Shown here in pieces: positions 26,883 through 35,195 of a stretch of DNA of 41,376 nucleotides. Under the pieces are notes generated by a model, which worked only from the letters and a program-made list of their open reading frames with translations, made no database searches and had not been told where the DNA came from. The position numbers and the translations under genes were made by a program. Source of the DNA: Burkholderiales bacterium (lineage in GTDB: Bacteria; Pseudomonadota; Gammaproteobacteria; Burkholderiales; Burkholderiaceae_C); contig JAIXTA010000083.1 of the NCBI GenBank assembly GCA_027484405.1, positions 1-41,376 of the forward strand, written 5' to 3'. Positions within the stretch are counted from its first letter, which is position 1, and each line of letters starts with the position of its first letter.

Positions 26883-27692
26883 TTATTGCGGCATTTTGAC
26901 AGGTGCAACACCTGCATCTCGTGCGGGCTTCGGTTCCAGCCTGAGCAGGGCGAAGTGGACCTGGCCGGCCCGGTCGGCGCGCAGCACCACCCAGCCGGTG
27001 TCCGGCGCAGGCTCGACGGGTGCGCGGTCCTCTATATAGATAAGCGCATCTTCCGTCAGCACGCGGGGCAGGGCGGTCAGCACGGCAGGCAGCAGGCCGG
27101 CGTCATAGGGCGGGTCGACGAAGACCAGATCCACGCTCCCTGCGGGCAGCTCGCGCAGCAGGGCCAGCGCGTCGGCCTGCAGCAGCTGCACCTGATTCTG
27201 GGCCTTGAGCTTGTCGATGCTGGCCCGCAGGGCAGCGACCGCGCCGCGCTGCTGCTCGACAAGCGTCACCTGCGCGGCGCCGCGGCTGGCGGCTTCCAGG
27301 CCGAGTGCGCCGGTGCCGGCGAACAGATCGAGCACGCGCGCGCCGTCCAGACCGCCGCGCAGATGGCGGATCCAGTTGAAGACGGTCTCGCGCACCCGGT
27401 CCGGCGTGGGCCGCAGGCCCGGCAGATCCACCACGGCCAGCGGTGTGCGCTTCCACTGGCCGCCGATGATGCGCACCGCATGCGGCGCGTGGTGCGTGCT
27501 GGCCGGCTTGCCTGCCCGCGCTTGCGCCGACTTTCCTGCCGCCTTTGCTGCGGTCTTTCCTGCCGTCTGCGAGGCCGACCCGGCAGCGCGGCTGGCTCGC
27601 TGCGGCGTGGCGCCCGCCGATGACGGGGCTGCCGAGCGTGCCGACTGGCGCGCAGGCGAACCGGGGGTGGAGCGGATGGGTGGACGGGCCAT
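26883..27692 (-). CDS. rsmD: 16S rRNA (guanine(966)-N(2))-methyltransferase
   Basis: Methylates G966 of 16S rRNA with S-adenosylmethionine. The catalytic domain begins at VRIIGGQWKRTPLAV and includes RPTPDRVRETVFNWI, the SAM-binding ARVLDLFAGTGALGLEAASRG and the catalytic DPPYD. The chosen ATG at 27692 gives 269 residues with a 70-residue low-complexity N-terminal extension rich in Ala, Ser, Lys and Arg, which is longer than in E. coli. This basic tail may help bind RNA. Divergent from ftsY, as in many Proteobacteria. Confidence 0.94.
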   Translation of the reverse strand: MARPPIRSTPGSPARQSARSAAPSSAGATPQRASRAAGSASQTAGKTAAKAAGKSAQARAGKPASTHHAPHAVRIIGGQWKRTPLAVVDLPGLRPTPDRVRETVFNWIRHLRGGLDGARVLDLFAGTGALGLEAASRGAAQVTLVEQQRGAVAALRASIDKLKAQNQVQLLQADALALLRELPAGSVDLVFVDPPYDAGLLPAVLTALPRVLTEDALIYIEDRAPVEPAPDTGWVVLRADRAGQVHFALLRLEPKPARDAGVAPVKMPQ

Positions 27693-27871
27693 GGGCTGCG
27701 CAGTGTAGGTGCAGGTCCTGCAAACGGGTGGAGGTCCCGCCAGCCGCATCGGTGGGCAGGCGGCACACGCGTCCCGCCTAAACTGGCAGCCCCTTCAGGG
27801 TCGGCCGGTCGGCGCAGCATGCCGCGGCAGGCTCGCAGGCCGGCTGCAACCGGCCGTCTTCGGCGTCCATC

Positions 27872-28954
27872 ATGTTCAGCTTCTTTCGCAAGAAAACTCC
27901 GCCGCCGGCCGTCGAGCCGCAGGTGGCGCCCCCCGCGCAGGCGCCCGCTGCCAGCGTGGTCTCTGCACCTGCCGCCGTGGCCGCGCCGCCCGCGCCATCG
28001 GCTGCCCCCGCACCGGAGGCGCTCGAGGTGGGTGCCAGCACCGAGGCCGCCGAGAAGAAGAGCTGGCTTGCGCGCCTGAAGCAGGGCCTGTCGCGCACCG
28101 GCAGCAGCATCGCCGGGGTGTTCGGCTTCGTGAAGGTGGACGAGGCGCTGTTCGAGCAGCTGGAAGACGCCCTGCTCATGGCGGACTGCGGCGTGGCCGC
28201 AACGCAAAAGATCCTGACTGAGCTGCGCGCCCGCGTGAAGGCTGAGCGTATCGAGGACGCCGCTGCGGTGCGTGCCGCCTTGGCGCGGGTGCTGGCCGAC
28301 CATCTGCGGCCGCTGGAGCGCAGCCCCCAGGTACCCGCCGAGAAGCCGTGGGTGGTGATGATTGCCGGCGTGAACGGGGCAGGAAAGACCACCAGCATCG
28401 GCAAGATCACCCACCACCTCAGCGAGGGCGGGCACAGTGTGCTGCTGGCCGCGGCCGACACCTTCCGCGCCGCGGCGCGCGAGCAGCTGGCGGTCTGGGG
28501 CAACCGCAACCAGGTCAGCGTGGTCAGCCAGGAGGGCGCAGACCCCGGCGCGGTGGTGTTTGACGCGGTGCAGAGCGCCCGCGCCAAGGGGGTGGACGTG
28601 GTGATTGCCGACACCGCCGGCCGCCTGCCCACCCAGCTGCATCTGATGGAAGAGCTGAAGAAGATCGCCCGCGTCTGCGGCAAGGCGCTGGACGGCGCGC
28701 CGCACGAGCGCTGGCTGGTGATCGACGGCAACACCGGCCAGAACGCGGTGGCGCAGGTCAAGGCCTTCACCGAGGCCCTGCAGCTCACCGGTCTGATCGT
28801 CACCAAGCTGGATGGCACCGCCAAGGGCGGCGTGCTCGCGGCCATTGCCTCCACCTGCCCGGTTCCGGTGCTCTTCATCGGCGTGGGTGAGCAGCTCGCC
28901 GATTTGCAGCCCTTCTCGGCCGAGGAGTTTGCGGGCGCGCTCACCGGGGTGTAA
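27872..28954 (+). CDS. ftsY: Signal recognition particle receptor FtsY
   Basis: GTPase receptor that docks SRP-ribosome complexes at the inner membrane. The 360-residue protein starts MFSFFRKKTPPP; a Pro/Ala-rich acidic-poor A region (about 8-65) precedes the NG domain. The N domain has FEQLEDALLMADCGV. The G domain has GVNGAGKTTSIGKI (P-loop), AAADTFRAAAREQL, DTAGR and TKLDGTAKGG, ending GVGEQLADLQPFSAEEF. The short A domain is common in Betaproteobacteria. Divergent from rsmD across a 179-bp gap. Confidence 0.97.
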   Translation: MFSFFRKKTPPPAVEPQVAPPAQAPAASVVSAPAAVAAPPAPSAAPAPEALEVGASTEAAEKKSWLARLKQGLSRTGSSIAGVFGFVKVDEALFEQLEDALLMADCGVAATQKILTELRARVKAERIEDAAAVRAALARVLADHLRPLERSPQVPAEKPWVVMIAGVNGAGKTTSIGKITHHLSEGGHSVLLAAADTFRAAAREQLAVWGNRNQVSVVSQEGADPGAVVFDAVQSARAKGVDVVIADTAGRLPTQLHLMEELKKIARVCGKALDGAPHERWLVIDGNTGQNAVAQVKAFTEALQLTGLIVTKLDGTAKGGVLAAIASTCPVPVLFIGVGEQLADLQPFSAEEFAGALTGV

Positions 28955-28956
28955 TT

Positions 28957-28994
28957 AGATCAATTTCGGACAACTTTTTCCGAGCTATTGATCT
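28957..28994. repeat. Inverted repeat just after ftsY
   Basis: AGATCAAT and ATTGATCT are perfect 8-bp arms, and inside them CGGA and TCCG also pair around a T-rich loop. It begins three bases after the ftsY stop. There is no T-run on its 3' side, so termination is doubtful; the AT-rich arms contrast with the surrounding GC-rich genes. Confidence 0.6.
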
Positions 28995-29010
28995 GGCGAG
29001 AAGCAACCAA

Positions 29011-29033
29011 GGACAAGCGATAAGCCGGTTTGG
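29011..29033. repeat. Dispersed motif copy (ACAAGCGATAAGCCGGTTTGG)
   Basis: Nineteen of 21 core bases match 3250-3270. It lies in the 261-bp gap between ftsY and the alpha/beta hydrolase, which is otherwise without a gene. The sequence after it (AAAAAACATTTGAAATCGGCC) is AT-rich and somewhat like 34056-34076. Confidence 0.45.
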
Positions 29034-29215
29034 CGCGGATAAAAAACATTTGAAATCGGCCACAGTAGTGGTTCGACAGCGGTGATTGCTGCACGCCCTG
29101 TCGCGTCTGGCTGACGCCCGGCCTGCGTCTCTCCCTGCATTGCTTGAGCTGCTCCCGCGGCAGCCATAGCATCGCCCCACCCGGCATCGATCCGGGCCCT
29201 GAGAGGAGAGTTCAC

Positions 29216-30844
29216 GTGCAGTCACTTCGTGACCCGGTCGGGTCCCCCCCTTCGTCCCGCACCGGCCTGCGTCCGGTGGGTTTGAGCGCGCTGCTTGCTG
29301 CCGTGGCACTGCTCGGTGCCTGCGGCGGGGGTGGGACGGACAGCGGCACCATCGATGCCTCGCTGTCGCGCGGCGTCCTGATCCAGGCCCCGCCGCCGCG
29401 GCTGGCCCCGATCAGCGCCGCCCAGCTTCAGGCCACCTTGCAGGCCAGCACCAGCGGGCAGGGCGTGCTGCAGCTGGCCGGCAACCCGGTCTGTGGCGTG
29501 GATCTCTATTACATGAACTACGGCACGGTGGGCGGCCGCGGTGAAGCCACCAACGCCACCGGCGCCATCATGGTGCCCAGCGGCAGCAGCGCGCAGTGCA
29601 GCGGCGCCCGGCCGATCGTGCTCTGGGCGCACGGCACCACCACCGACCGTGGCTACAACATGGCCGACATCCAGAACAACGGGGAGTCCGCCCTCGCCGC
29701 AGCCCTGTTTGCAGCGCAGGGCTACATCGTGGTGGCGCCCAACTACGCGGGCTATGACGCCTCGCGCCTGCCCTACCACCCCTACCTGAACGCCGATCAG
29801 TCCAGCAAGGACATGATCGACGCGCTCACCGCCGCGCGTTCGGCGCTGCGCGACGGCCGCCTGGCCACCACCAACCAGGGCGCTGCCCGCGTCACGGATG
29901 GCGGCAAGCTCTACATCTTCGGCTACTCCCAGGGGGGCCACGTGGCCATGGCCACACACCGCGCACTGCAGACCGCCGGCCAGACCGTGACGGCCACGGC
30001 ACCGAGCGCCGGCCCCTACGCCATGCTGGCCTTCGGTGACGCGGTCTTCTACGGCAACGTGAACCTGGGCAGCACCGTCTTCACGCCGCTGCTGGCCACG
30101 AGCTACCAGAAGGCCTATGGCGACATCTACACCCAGACCACGGACCTCTACACCGCGCAGTACGCCACCGGCATCGAGACCCTGCTGCCCAGTGGCACCG
30201 ACATTGCGCAGATCTTCCAGCAGGGCAAGCTGCCCGCCACCCAGCTCTTCTCCAGCACGCCACCCACCGCGCCGGCCGGTTCGCCCGCTCAGGTGCAGGC
30301 CACGCTCAATGCCATCACCCCGCCCACCCAGCCGCCTGCCTTTGCCCCGCTGTTCGCGCTCGGCTTCGGCAGCACGCCGCTGATCAACAACAACGCGCGC
30401 CTGGCCTACCTGCTGGATGCCTTCGCCAGTCCGGACGGCGCCGTCCCCACGCTGACCACCGGCGCCCCGGCGGCCAACCCAAGCAACCCCCTGCGGCGCG
30501 CGTTCAAGACCAATGACCTGCGCAACTGGACGCCTACGCGGCCCACGCTGCTGTGCGGTGGCAACGGGGACCCGACCGTCTTCTTCACCAACACCCAGCT
30601 CATGCAGGGCCTCTGGACCGCACCGTCGCCCCTGGCGCCGCCGGCCGGCACGGTCACCGTGCTGGATGTGGACTCTGCCCCCACCGGCGCAAACGACCCC
30701 TTTGCCGCGGCCAAGCTGGGCTTTGCGCAGGTCAAGGCGGCCGGCATCGCCGCGGGCGGGCAGAGTGGCTGGATCCAGCAGTACCACGGCGCGGCCGCCC
30801 CCTTCTGTGCTGCGGCTGCACGCGGTTTCTTCAGCCAGTTCTGA
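29216..30844 (+). CDS. Secreted alpha/beta-hydrolase lipoprotein
   Basis: A 542-residue predicted esterase/lipase-like hydrolase. From GTG 29216, with GAGAGGAGAG upstream, the signal region GLSALLAAVALLGAC ends in a lipobox with Cys36, followed by a Gly-rich linker. PIVLWAHGTTTDRG is the oxyanion HG loop, and GYSQGGHVA (236-244) is the nucleophile elbow with Ser238. A late GNGDPTVFF and QQYHGAAAPFC probably carry the catalytic Asp and His. Five cysteines fit periplasmic or surface export. The substrate is unknown. A strong hairpin separates it from the OmpW-like porin downstream. Confidence 0.86.
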   Translation: MQSLRDPVGSPPSSRTGLRPVGLSALLAAVALLGACGGGGTDSGTIDASLSRGVLIQAPPPRLAPISAAQLQATLQASTSGQGVLQLAGNPVCGVDLYYMNYGTVGGRGEATNATGAIMVPSGSSAQCSGARPIVLWAHGTTTDRGYNMADIQNNGESALAAALFAAQGYIVVAPNYAGYDASRLPYHPYLNADQSSKDMIDALTAARSALRDGRLATTNQGAARVTDGGKLYIFGYSQGGHVAMATHRALQTAGQTVTATAPSAGPYAMLAFGDAVFYGNVNLGSTVFTPLLATSYQKAYGDIYTQTTDLYTAQYATGIETLLPSGTDIAQIFQQGKLPATQLFSSTPPTAPAGSPAQVQATLNAITPPTQPPAFAPLFALGFGSTPLINNNARLAYLLDAFASPDGAVPTLTTGAPAANPSNPLRRAFKTNDLRNWTPTRPTLLCGGNGDPTVFFTNTQLMQGLWTAPSPLAPPAGTVTVLDVDSAPTGANDPFAAAKLGFAQVKAAGIAAGGQSGWIQQYHGAAAPFCAAAARGFFSQF

Positions 30845-30860
30845 GCCCACGAATCCCCGT

Positions 30861-30895
30861 CGCCCGCGGGCAGGCCGCCAGGCCTGGCGCGGGCG
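30861..30895 (+). terminator. GC-rich intercistronic hairpin
   Basis: Arms CGCCCGCG and CGCGGGCG (perfect) enclose CAGGCC/GGCCTG and a GCCA loop. It lies 16 bp after the hydrolase stop and 21 bp before the OmpW-like ATG. No T-run follows, so it may be an attenuator or RNA-stability hairpin more than a full terminator. Confidence 0.45.
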
Positions 30896-30916
30896 CAAGA
30901 CGAATCAGGAGATCGC

Positions 30917-31576
30917 ATGAACACACGCAATTCGCTGCTGGCCGCCGCACTGCTGGTCGCAAGCATCGGCGCCCACGCGCAGGAGCAGGCTGTCCTGCTG
31001 GGCGTGGCCCAGGTCAACATCAACTCCAAGGCCAGCGATCTCAGCGGCCCGTTCACCCCCGCAGGGGCCAACCTGAAGGTGGACGACGCCACGACCCTGG
31101 TGTTCTCGTACATCCGCCGGGTGGATGATCGCTACAGCCTGGAGTTGGCCCTCGGTCTGCCGCCCACCCACGACGTGCAGGGCCGGGGCGCACTGGCGGG
31201 CATCGGCAAGATCGCCGAGGTCAAGCAGTTCGCGCCCACGATGTTCGTGAACTACAGCTTCGCCGGCCCCAAGGCCACGCTGCAGCCCTTTGTGGGCGTC
31301 GGTTTCAACTACACCCACTTCTATGCCGGCAAGAGCACGCCAGCCGGCAGCAACGCCAGCGGCGGCCCGACCTCCATCACCCTGACCGACAGCTTCGGTC
31401 TGGCCGCGCAGGCGGGCTTGCGCTGGCGCATTGACGAGCGCTGGTTCGCCAGCGCCAAGATCGCCACCGCCCAGGTCAAGAGCGACCTCACCAGCAACAG
31501 CGCCGGCTTGATTCGCACGACCACGATCGACTTCCGGCCGGTGGTGTTTTCGGTGAGCGGCGGATACCGCTTCTGA
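30917..31576 (+). CDS. OmpW-family outer-membrane protein
   Basis: A 219-residue beta-barrel protein. MNTRNSLLAAALLVASIGAHA is the signal peptide. The mature part has alternating strands such as TLVFSYIRRVDDRYSLELALGL, PTMFVNYSF and LQPFVGVGFNYTHFYAG, which is the OmpW signature, and ends in GGYRF with the terminal Phe needed for outer-membrane assembly. OmpW forms a narrow eight-stranded channel for small hydrophobic molecules. AGGAG precedes the ATG. Upstream lies a secreted hydrolase; a supply-and-uptake pairing is possible but not shown. Confidence 0.92.
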   Translation: MNTRNSLLAAALLVASIGAHAQEQAVLLGVAQVNINSKASDLSGPFTPAGANLKVDDATTLVFSYIRRVDDRYSLELALGLPPTHDVQGRGALAGIGKIAEVKQFAPTMFVNYSFAGPKATLQPFVGVGFNYTHFYAGKSTPAGSNASGGPTSITLTDSFGLAAQAGLRWRIDERWFASAKIATAQVKSDLTSNSAGLIRTTTIDFRPVVFSVSGGYRF

Positions 31577-31604
31577 GCGTGCGTGCCGACCGCAGCGCGT
31601 CGCC

Positions 31605-32000
31605 ATGACCGAACACCCGATCGCCACCTGGCACCGTCTGGTCAAGTCCCAGGATCCTGCAGGCCTGAACGCCCTGATTGATGAGGCTGCGGTGTTCTAT
31701 TCACCCGTGGTCTATGCGCCGCAGGCCGGGCGACGCCTGGTGGTGATGTACCTGTCGGCCGCCTTCAAGGTGTTCTTCGGTCCGGACTTTCGCTACGTAC
31801 GCGAGATCATCGGACCGAACGATGCCGTGCTTGAGTTTGAAACCGAGCTCGACGGCGTGGTGGTCAATGGCGTCGACCTGATTCGCTGGAACGACGCCGG
31901 CCGGATCACAGAGTTCAAGGTCATGCTGCGGCCTGTGAAGGCATTGCAGGCGGTGCAGCAGCGCATGGCGGCACTGCTGCAGGGCGCATTGCCCGCCTGA
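31605..32000 (+). CDS. NTF2-like (SnoaL-type) protein
   Basis: A 131-residue protein with a cone-shaped NTF2-like pattern: an N-terminal helix (IATWHRLVKSQDPAGLNALI), DEAAVFYSPVVYAP, and strands VLEFETELDGVVVNGVDLIRW and GRITEFKVMLRPV. Family members bind or isomerise small hydrophobic ligands; nothing here fixes a reaction. It begins 28 bp after the OmpW-like gene and its stop abuts the convergent radical SAM gene at 32001. Confidence 0.85.
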   Translation: MTEHPIATWHRLVKSQDPAGLNALIDEAAVFYSPVVYAPQAGRRLVVMYLSAAFKVFFGPDFRYVREIIGPNDAVLEFETELDGVVVNGVDLIRWNDAGRITEFKVMLRPVKALQAVQQRMAALLQGALPA

Positions 32001-33233
32001 TCAAACCATTGCCACAGCCCGCATCTGCGGCGTCACCTCCAGATCACGGAGCACGGCCCAGGCCGGCTCGTTGGGCTTGAAGGTCACCGGTGCACCTTCC
32101 TGCCGGTGCGTCTGTGCCGCCACGGTGTCATACCAGTAGGCGGCGAGCAGATCGTCCTGCGCGAGCAGGGTCTCGCGTGCTGCGCCGCAGGCACGGGCGA
32201 GCCGGTCGGCGCGACTGCCGTGGGATGCACCCTGCAGCCACTGGGTGGCGAGTTCACTCAGCCGAGCCTGCTGCAGATTGCCCAGTGCGAGCGCGGGGTG
32301 GACGGCGTGCGTGTAGGGCAGCACGCGGCCGCTGGCCTCAACAATCAGGACGGGGGCAGCGTCCTTGAGCTGCCGCACGGGTGTTGGCGGCACCAGCTGG
32401 CGGCACAGGGTGCCCAGCTGCTCGCGCAGCAGCACATCCACCTGGACCGGCACATCCAGATCGGCGCCCAGCACCTCGGCCGCCATGAGGCCTGCCATCA
32501 ACTCGAGCCCATCCGGTACGGCGCTGCTCAAGGTGTGGGCGGCGCGGCCGTCTGCGGTGAGGGGGTGGACCTGCACGGCGCGCGCGCCCGTTTCGGCCGC
32601 CAGGCGGATCACGAACGCCAGGCTGTCGGCGTTGTGCTGGGTCAGCGTGAAGATGAACGCAAAGGGCAGGCCGCGTTCGCGCAGGTGGGCCAGATTGGCC
32701 ACCGTCTTGTCGAAGGCGCCGGCCTGGGCGCGCATGCGGTCGTGTTCGTCGGGCCGGCCGTCGATCGACACGGCCATGCCATCAAGCACCGGCACCAGCT
32801 CGTCGAGCCGCCTTGGTGTGGCGAGCATCGCGTTGCTGGTGACCGTGGTGATCATGCCCATCGCCTTGGCGGCCGCCAGCAGTGCGGGCAGGTCGCGGTA
32901 GAGCAGGGGTTCGCCACCGCTGACGGCCAGCTGGCCGTAACCCAGCGCGGCGGCGTCCTGTACGGCGCCCGCCAGCAAATGCACGGGCAGGGTTTCGGAC
33001 TCGCCGGGGCTGCTCTCCGTGTAGCAGTGCGCGCAGGCCAGATTGCAGCGGCGCGTGGGGTGCACCTGAAGCACCGGGACGCTGTTCAGCAGATTGCATT
33101 CGGCAAGGCAGGATGCCGCGTCGCCGGTGTCCAGGAGCGAGTGCGGCGCTGCCGGATCCTGCACATGATCCGGCAGCGCGGCGGGCTGCGCAGCAGCAAA
33201 GGACGATGCGGCGGCTTCGCGTTGCGCAGCCAT
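32001..33233 (-). CDS. Radical SAM protein with degenerate SPASM-like tail
   Basis: A 410-residue radical S-adenosylmethionine enzyme. The [4Fe-4S] motif is C63-x3-C67-x2-C70 in RRCNLACAHC, followed by the SAM-binding SGGEPLL. SNAMLATPRRLDEL and VSIDGRPDEHDRM fit the peptide-modifying MoaA/PqqE type. The C-terminal GRVLPYTHAVHPALALGN looks like the SPASM/twitch entry (normally GxVxPC...GN) but Tyr replaces Cys, and only two other cysteines occur after residue 300, so auxiliary clusters are unlikely. It lies 7 bp after a 144-residue protein on the same strand, which is its probable substrate or partner. Confidence 0.88.
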   Translation of the reverse strand: MAAQREAAASSFAAAQPAALPDHVQDPAAPHSLLDTGDAASCLAECNLLNSVPVLQVHPTRRCNLACAHCYTESSPGESETLPVHLLAGAVQDAAALGYGQLAVSGGEPLLYRDLPALLAAAKAMGMITTVTSNAMLATPRRLDELVPVLDGMAVSIDGRPDEHDRMRAQAGAFDKTVANLAHLRERGLPFAFIFTLTQHNADSLAFVIRLAAETGARAVQVHPLTADGRAAHTLSSAVPDGLELMAGLMAAEVLGADLDVPVQVDVLLREQLGTLCRQLVPPTPVRQLKDAAPVLIVEASGRVLPYTHAVHPALALGNLQQARLSELATQWLQGASHGSRADRLARACGAARETLLAQDDLLAAYWYDTVAAQTHRQEGAPVTFKPNEPAWAVLRDLEVTPQMRAVAMV

Positions 33234-33240
33234 GGCGATC

Positions 33241-33675
33241 TCAGCCGCGCACGCCGGCCGTGGCCGACATGAGGTCCTGGATCTCGAACTGGTTCAGGCT
33301 GGCATCCAGTCCCTGCTGGATGGCCGGGTTGATGATGTCGCCCGCGGAAAGCTCCACGCGCACCCAGTCCGGGAAGGGCGTGCCGTTGATGATGATGCGG
33401 GGCCGGCGCGGACGCGTGCCGCCACCGCCGTGCTTGCGCAGCCACTGCAGCCAGAAGGCCATGTCGTTGCCGCACCAGGGCACGTCGTCACCGGCATAGG
33501 ACAGGGTGAGGCTGACGCCGGTGGCGGCGCTGCCGCCCTTGACCAGCGCGCCCTCGACGGCGGCCGGCGACTTGTCGAGGTGGGTCGCCAGCTCGCGCAG
33601 CGCCTCCTCGGAAAACGAACGGGACTTGAAAGCGGCCAGCAGGCGGGCAGAGCCGCGTTGAACGGGCATTTCCAT
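33241..33675 (-). CDS. Small protein partnered with radical SAM enzyme (possible modified peptide precursor)
   Basis: A 144-residue protein of unrecognised family. I start at ATG 33675, with AGGAG at seven bases; another ATG lies eight codons upstream. Helix-rich residues 10-46 (LLAAFKSRSFSEEALRELAT) could be a leader. They are followed by GVSLTLSYAGDDVPWCGNDM, a Trp-rich WLQWLRKHGGGG, and a conserved-looking RIIINGTPFPDWVRVELSAG. There is one cysteine (C68). The 7-bp spacing to the radical SAM gene implies co-translation. Substrate or chaperone of that enzyme is inference; it may instead be a structural partner. Confidence 0.65.
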   Translation of the reverse strand: MEMPVQRGSARLLAAFKSRSFSEEALRELATHLDKSPAAVEGALVKGGSAATGVSLTLSYAGDDVPWCGNDMAFWLQWLRKHGGGGTRPRRPRIIINGTPFPDWVRVELSAGDIINPAIQQGLDASLNQFEIQDLMSATAGVRG

Positions 33676-33829
33676 GGTTTGACTCCTAGCGATATGCATG
33701 ACGTTTGCCCCGGGCCGAGGCGGCACAGGGTTGGACGACGGCACGGCGCTGGCGCGCCCTGCGTGAAGCAGGGCGGGTTGCGGCACCGGGCCGGGTCTGA
33801 GAACGATGCAGAGTCGCGGGGAGGTCGCT

Positions 33830-33853
33830 ACCCCAGGGTCCCAATCCCGGGGT
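33830..33853. repeat. Inverted repeat upstream of the radical SAM operon
   Basis: ACCCCAGGG and CCCGGGGT pair with one bulged A around a 7-base loop. It is about 155 bp upstream of the small protein start and could be part of its leader. No T-run follows on the minus strand. Confidence 0.4.
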
Positions 33854-33893
33854 CTGGCGTCATCAGTGTCTCCAGCCTAGGCGGCAGGCGTGA

Positions 33894-33930
33894 GTTCGCG
33901 CATCACCGAAATCGGCGAGATCACGCGAAC
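33894..33930. promoter_or_regulatory. Imperfect operator-like palindrome in the gap before the radical SAM operon
   Basis: GTTCGCG (33894-33900) and CGCGAAC (33924-33930) are perfect arms, with TCACCGA and TCGGCGA pairing inside with one mismatch around AA. It lies about 220 bp upstream of the small protein. The form suits a dimeric repressor site, but no regulator gene is adjacent. The 405-bp gap 33676-34080 holds this site, the repeat at 33830-33853 and the hairpin at 34006-34024, and no gene I can support. Confidence 0.35.
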
Positions 33931-34005
33931 AGGCGGGTCGGCCTTGCATGGGCATGAATACATCAAATTCGGACAGGAAAATGGAAAACTGGCTAAAGTG
34001 CCGTT

Positions 34006-34024
34006 CCCGCTTGTCCAAAGCGGG
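34006..34024. repeat. Dispersed hairpin family, diverged copy C
   Basis: CCCGCTT and AAGCGGG pair around GTCCA, preceded by TT and followed by TTTACGGATGATTCGG. The TTCCCGCTTGTCC left end equals the left flank of the block at 21190-21342. It begins 57 bp beyond the selD stop, on the 3' side of that gene. Confidence 0.5.
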
Positions 34025-34080
34025 TTTACGGATGATTCGGCATGATGAATAAAGTGATTTTCAATTGATTTCGGCCAAAA

Positions 34081-35151
34081 TCAAGCGGTGATGCGCAGTT
34101 TGGGGGCCGCAGAACGCTCGCCCACCCGGCCGATCACGCCGGCCGCCCCAAAGCCGTGCTGCCTGAACACGGCCAGCACCGCATCCAGCGCCGCCGGGGC
34201 GCAGCTCACCAGCAGGCCGCCCGAGGTCTGCGGGTCGGTCAGCAGGGCCTGGTCGGGCGCGGCGAAGTCGGCTGGTAGCAGCACGTCCTGGCCGTAGCCG
34301 GTCCAGTTGCGGCCGGAGGCGCCGGTCACATAGCCCTGTGCGGCCAGCAGGCGCGCGCCCTCGTGCAGGGGCACGGCCCGCCAGTCGATCCGCACCTCGC
34401 AGCCGGCGCCGCGCGCCAGTTCCAGCGCATGGCCGGCCAGGCCGAAGCCGGTCACGTCCGTGAGTGCATGCACGCCCTCGATGGCGGCGAGATCCGGCCC
34501 AGGGGTATTGAGCTTGGTGGTGCTGTCGATCATGCGGGCATAGCCCTCGGCATCGAGCTGGCCCTTCTTGAGCGCCGCGCTCATCACGCCCACACCGAGC
34601 GGCTTGCCGAGCACGAGCACATCGCCGGGCTGCGCGTCGGCATTGCGCTTGACGCGCTTGGGGTGCACGAGACCCAGGGCCACCAGACCGTAGATGGCCT
34701 CCACCGAATCGATGGTGTGGCCACCTGCCACCGGAATGCCCGCCGCGCGGCAGACCGAGGCGCCGCCCTCGAGCACGCGGCCGATGGTGGTGGTGGACAG
34801 CACGTTGATCGGCATGCCCACCAGCGCCAGCGCCAGGATCGGCCGCCCGCCCATGGCGTACACGTCGCTGATGGCGTTGGTGGCGGCAATGCGGCCGAAG
34901 TCGAAGGGGTCATCGACGATCGGCATGAAGAAGTCGGTCGTGGCAATCAGCGCCTGCTCGTCATTGAGCTGGTACACGGCCGCGTCATCTGCCGTCTCGA
35001 TGCCCACCAACAGCTCCGGCGGGATCGGCATGGCCGCCGTGCCCTTGAGGATTTCCGACAGCACCCCGGGCGCAATCTTGCAGCCACAGCCGCCGCCATG
35101 CGACAGACTGGTGAGTTTGGGTTCGTTAGTGCTGTTCGTGGGCAATCGCAT
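34081..35151 (-). CDS. selD: Selenide, water dikinase (selenophosphate synthase)
   Basis: Makes selenophosphate from selenide and ATP, the activated selenium donor. The 356-residue protein has SHGGGCGCKI with Cys22 at the catalytic position (selenocysteine in some species) and Lys25, then IATTDFFMPIVDDPFDFGRIAA-type metal/ATP residues, ISDVYAMGGRP, VAGGHTIDS and TDPQTSGGLLVSC. Downstream on this strand of a small protein gene (44-bp gap) and a senB-like glycosyltransferase, it is probably the senC of a selenosugar operon rather than a selenocysteine-system gene; no selA, selB or selU is in view. It could serve several selenium pathways. Confidence 0.95.
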   Translation of the reverse strand: MRLPTNSTNEPKLTSLSHGGGCGCKIAPGVLSEILKGTAAMPIPPELLVGIETADDAAVYQLNDEQALIATTDFFMPIVDDPFDFGRIAATNAISDVYAMGGRPILALALVGMPINVLSTTTIGRVLEGGASVCRAAGIPVAGGHTIDSVEAIYGLVALGLVHPKRVKRNADAQPGDVLVLGKPLGVGVMSAALKKGQLDAEGYARMIDSTTKLNTPGPDLAAIEGVHALTDVTGFGLAGHALELARGAGCEVRIDWRAVPLHEGARLLAAQGYVTGASGRNWTGYGQDVLLPADFAAPDQALLTDPQTSGGLLVSCAPAALDAVLAVFRQHGFGAAGVIGRVGERSAAPKLRITA

Positions 35152-35195
35152 GGCGGTTCTTTCTCGCTGGGGAGCTACGGGTATAGGCTTTGGCT

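Noticed and set aside
28957-28994. Intrinsic terminator of ftsY
   Set aside because: The inverted repeat is AT-rich and has no T-run on its 3' side; the T-rich part is in the loop.
35080-35095. Selenocysteine in SelD
   Set aside because: The catalytic position is encoded as cysteine with no in-frame TGA.
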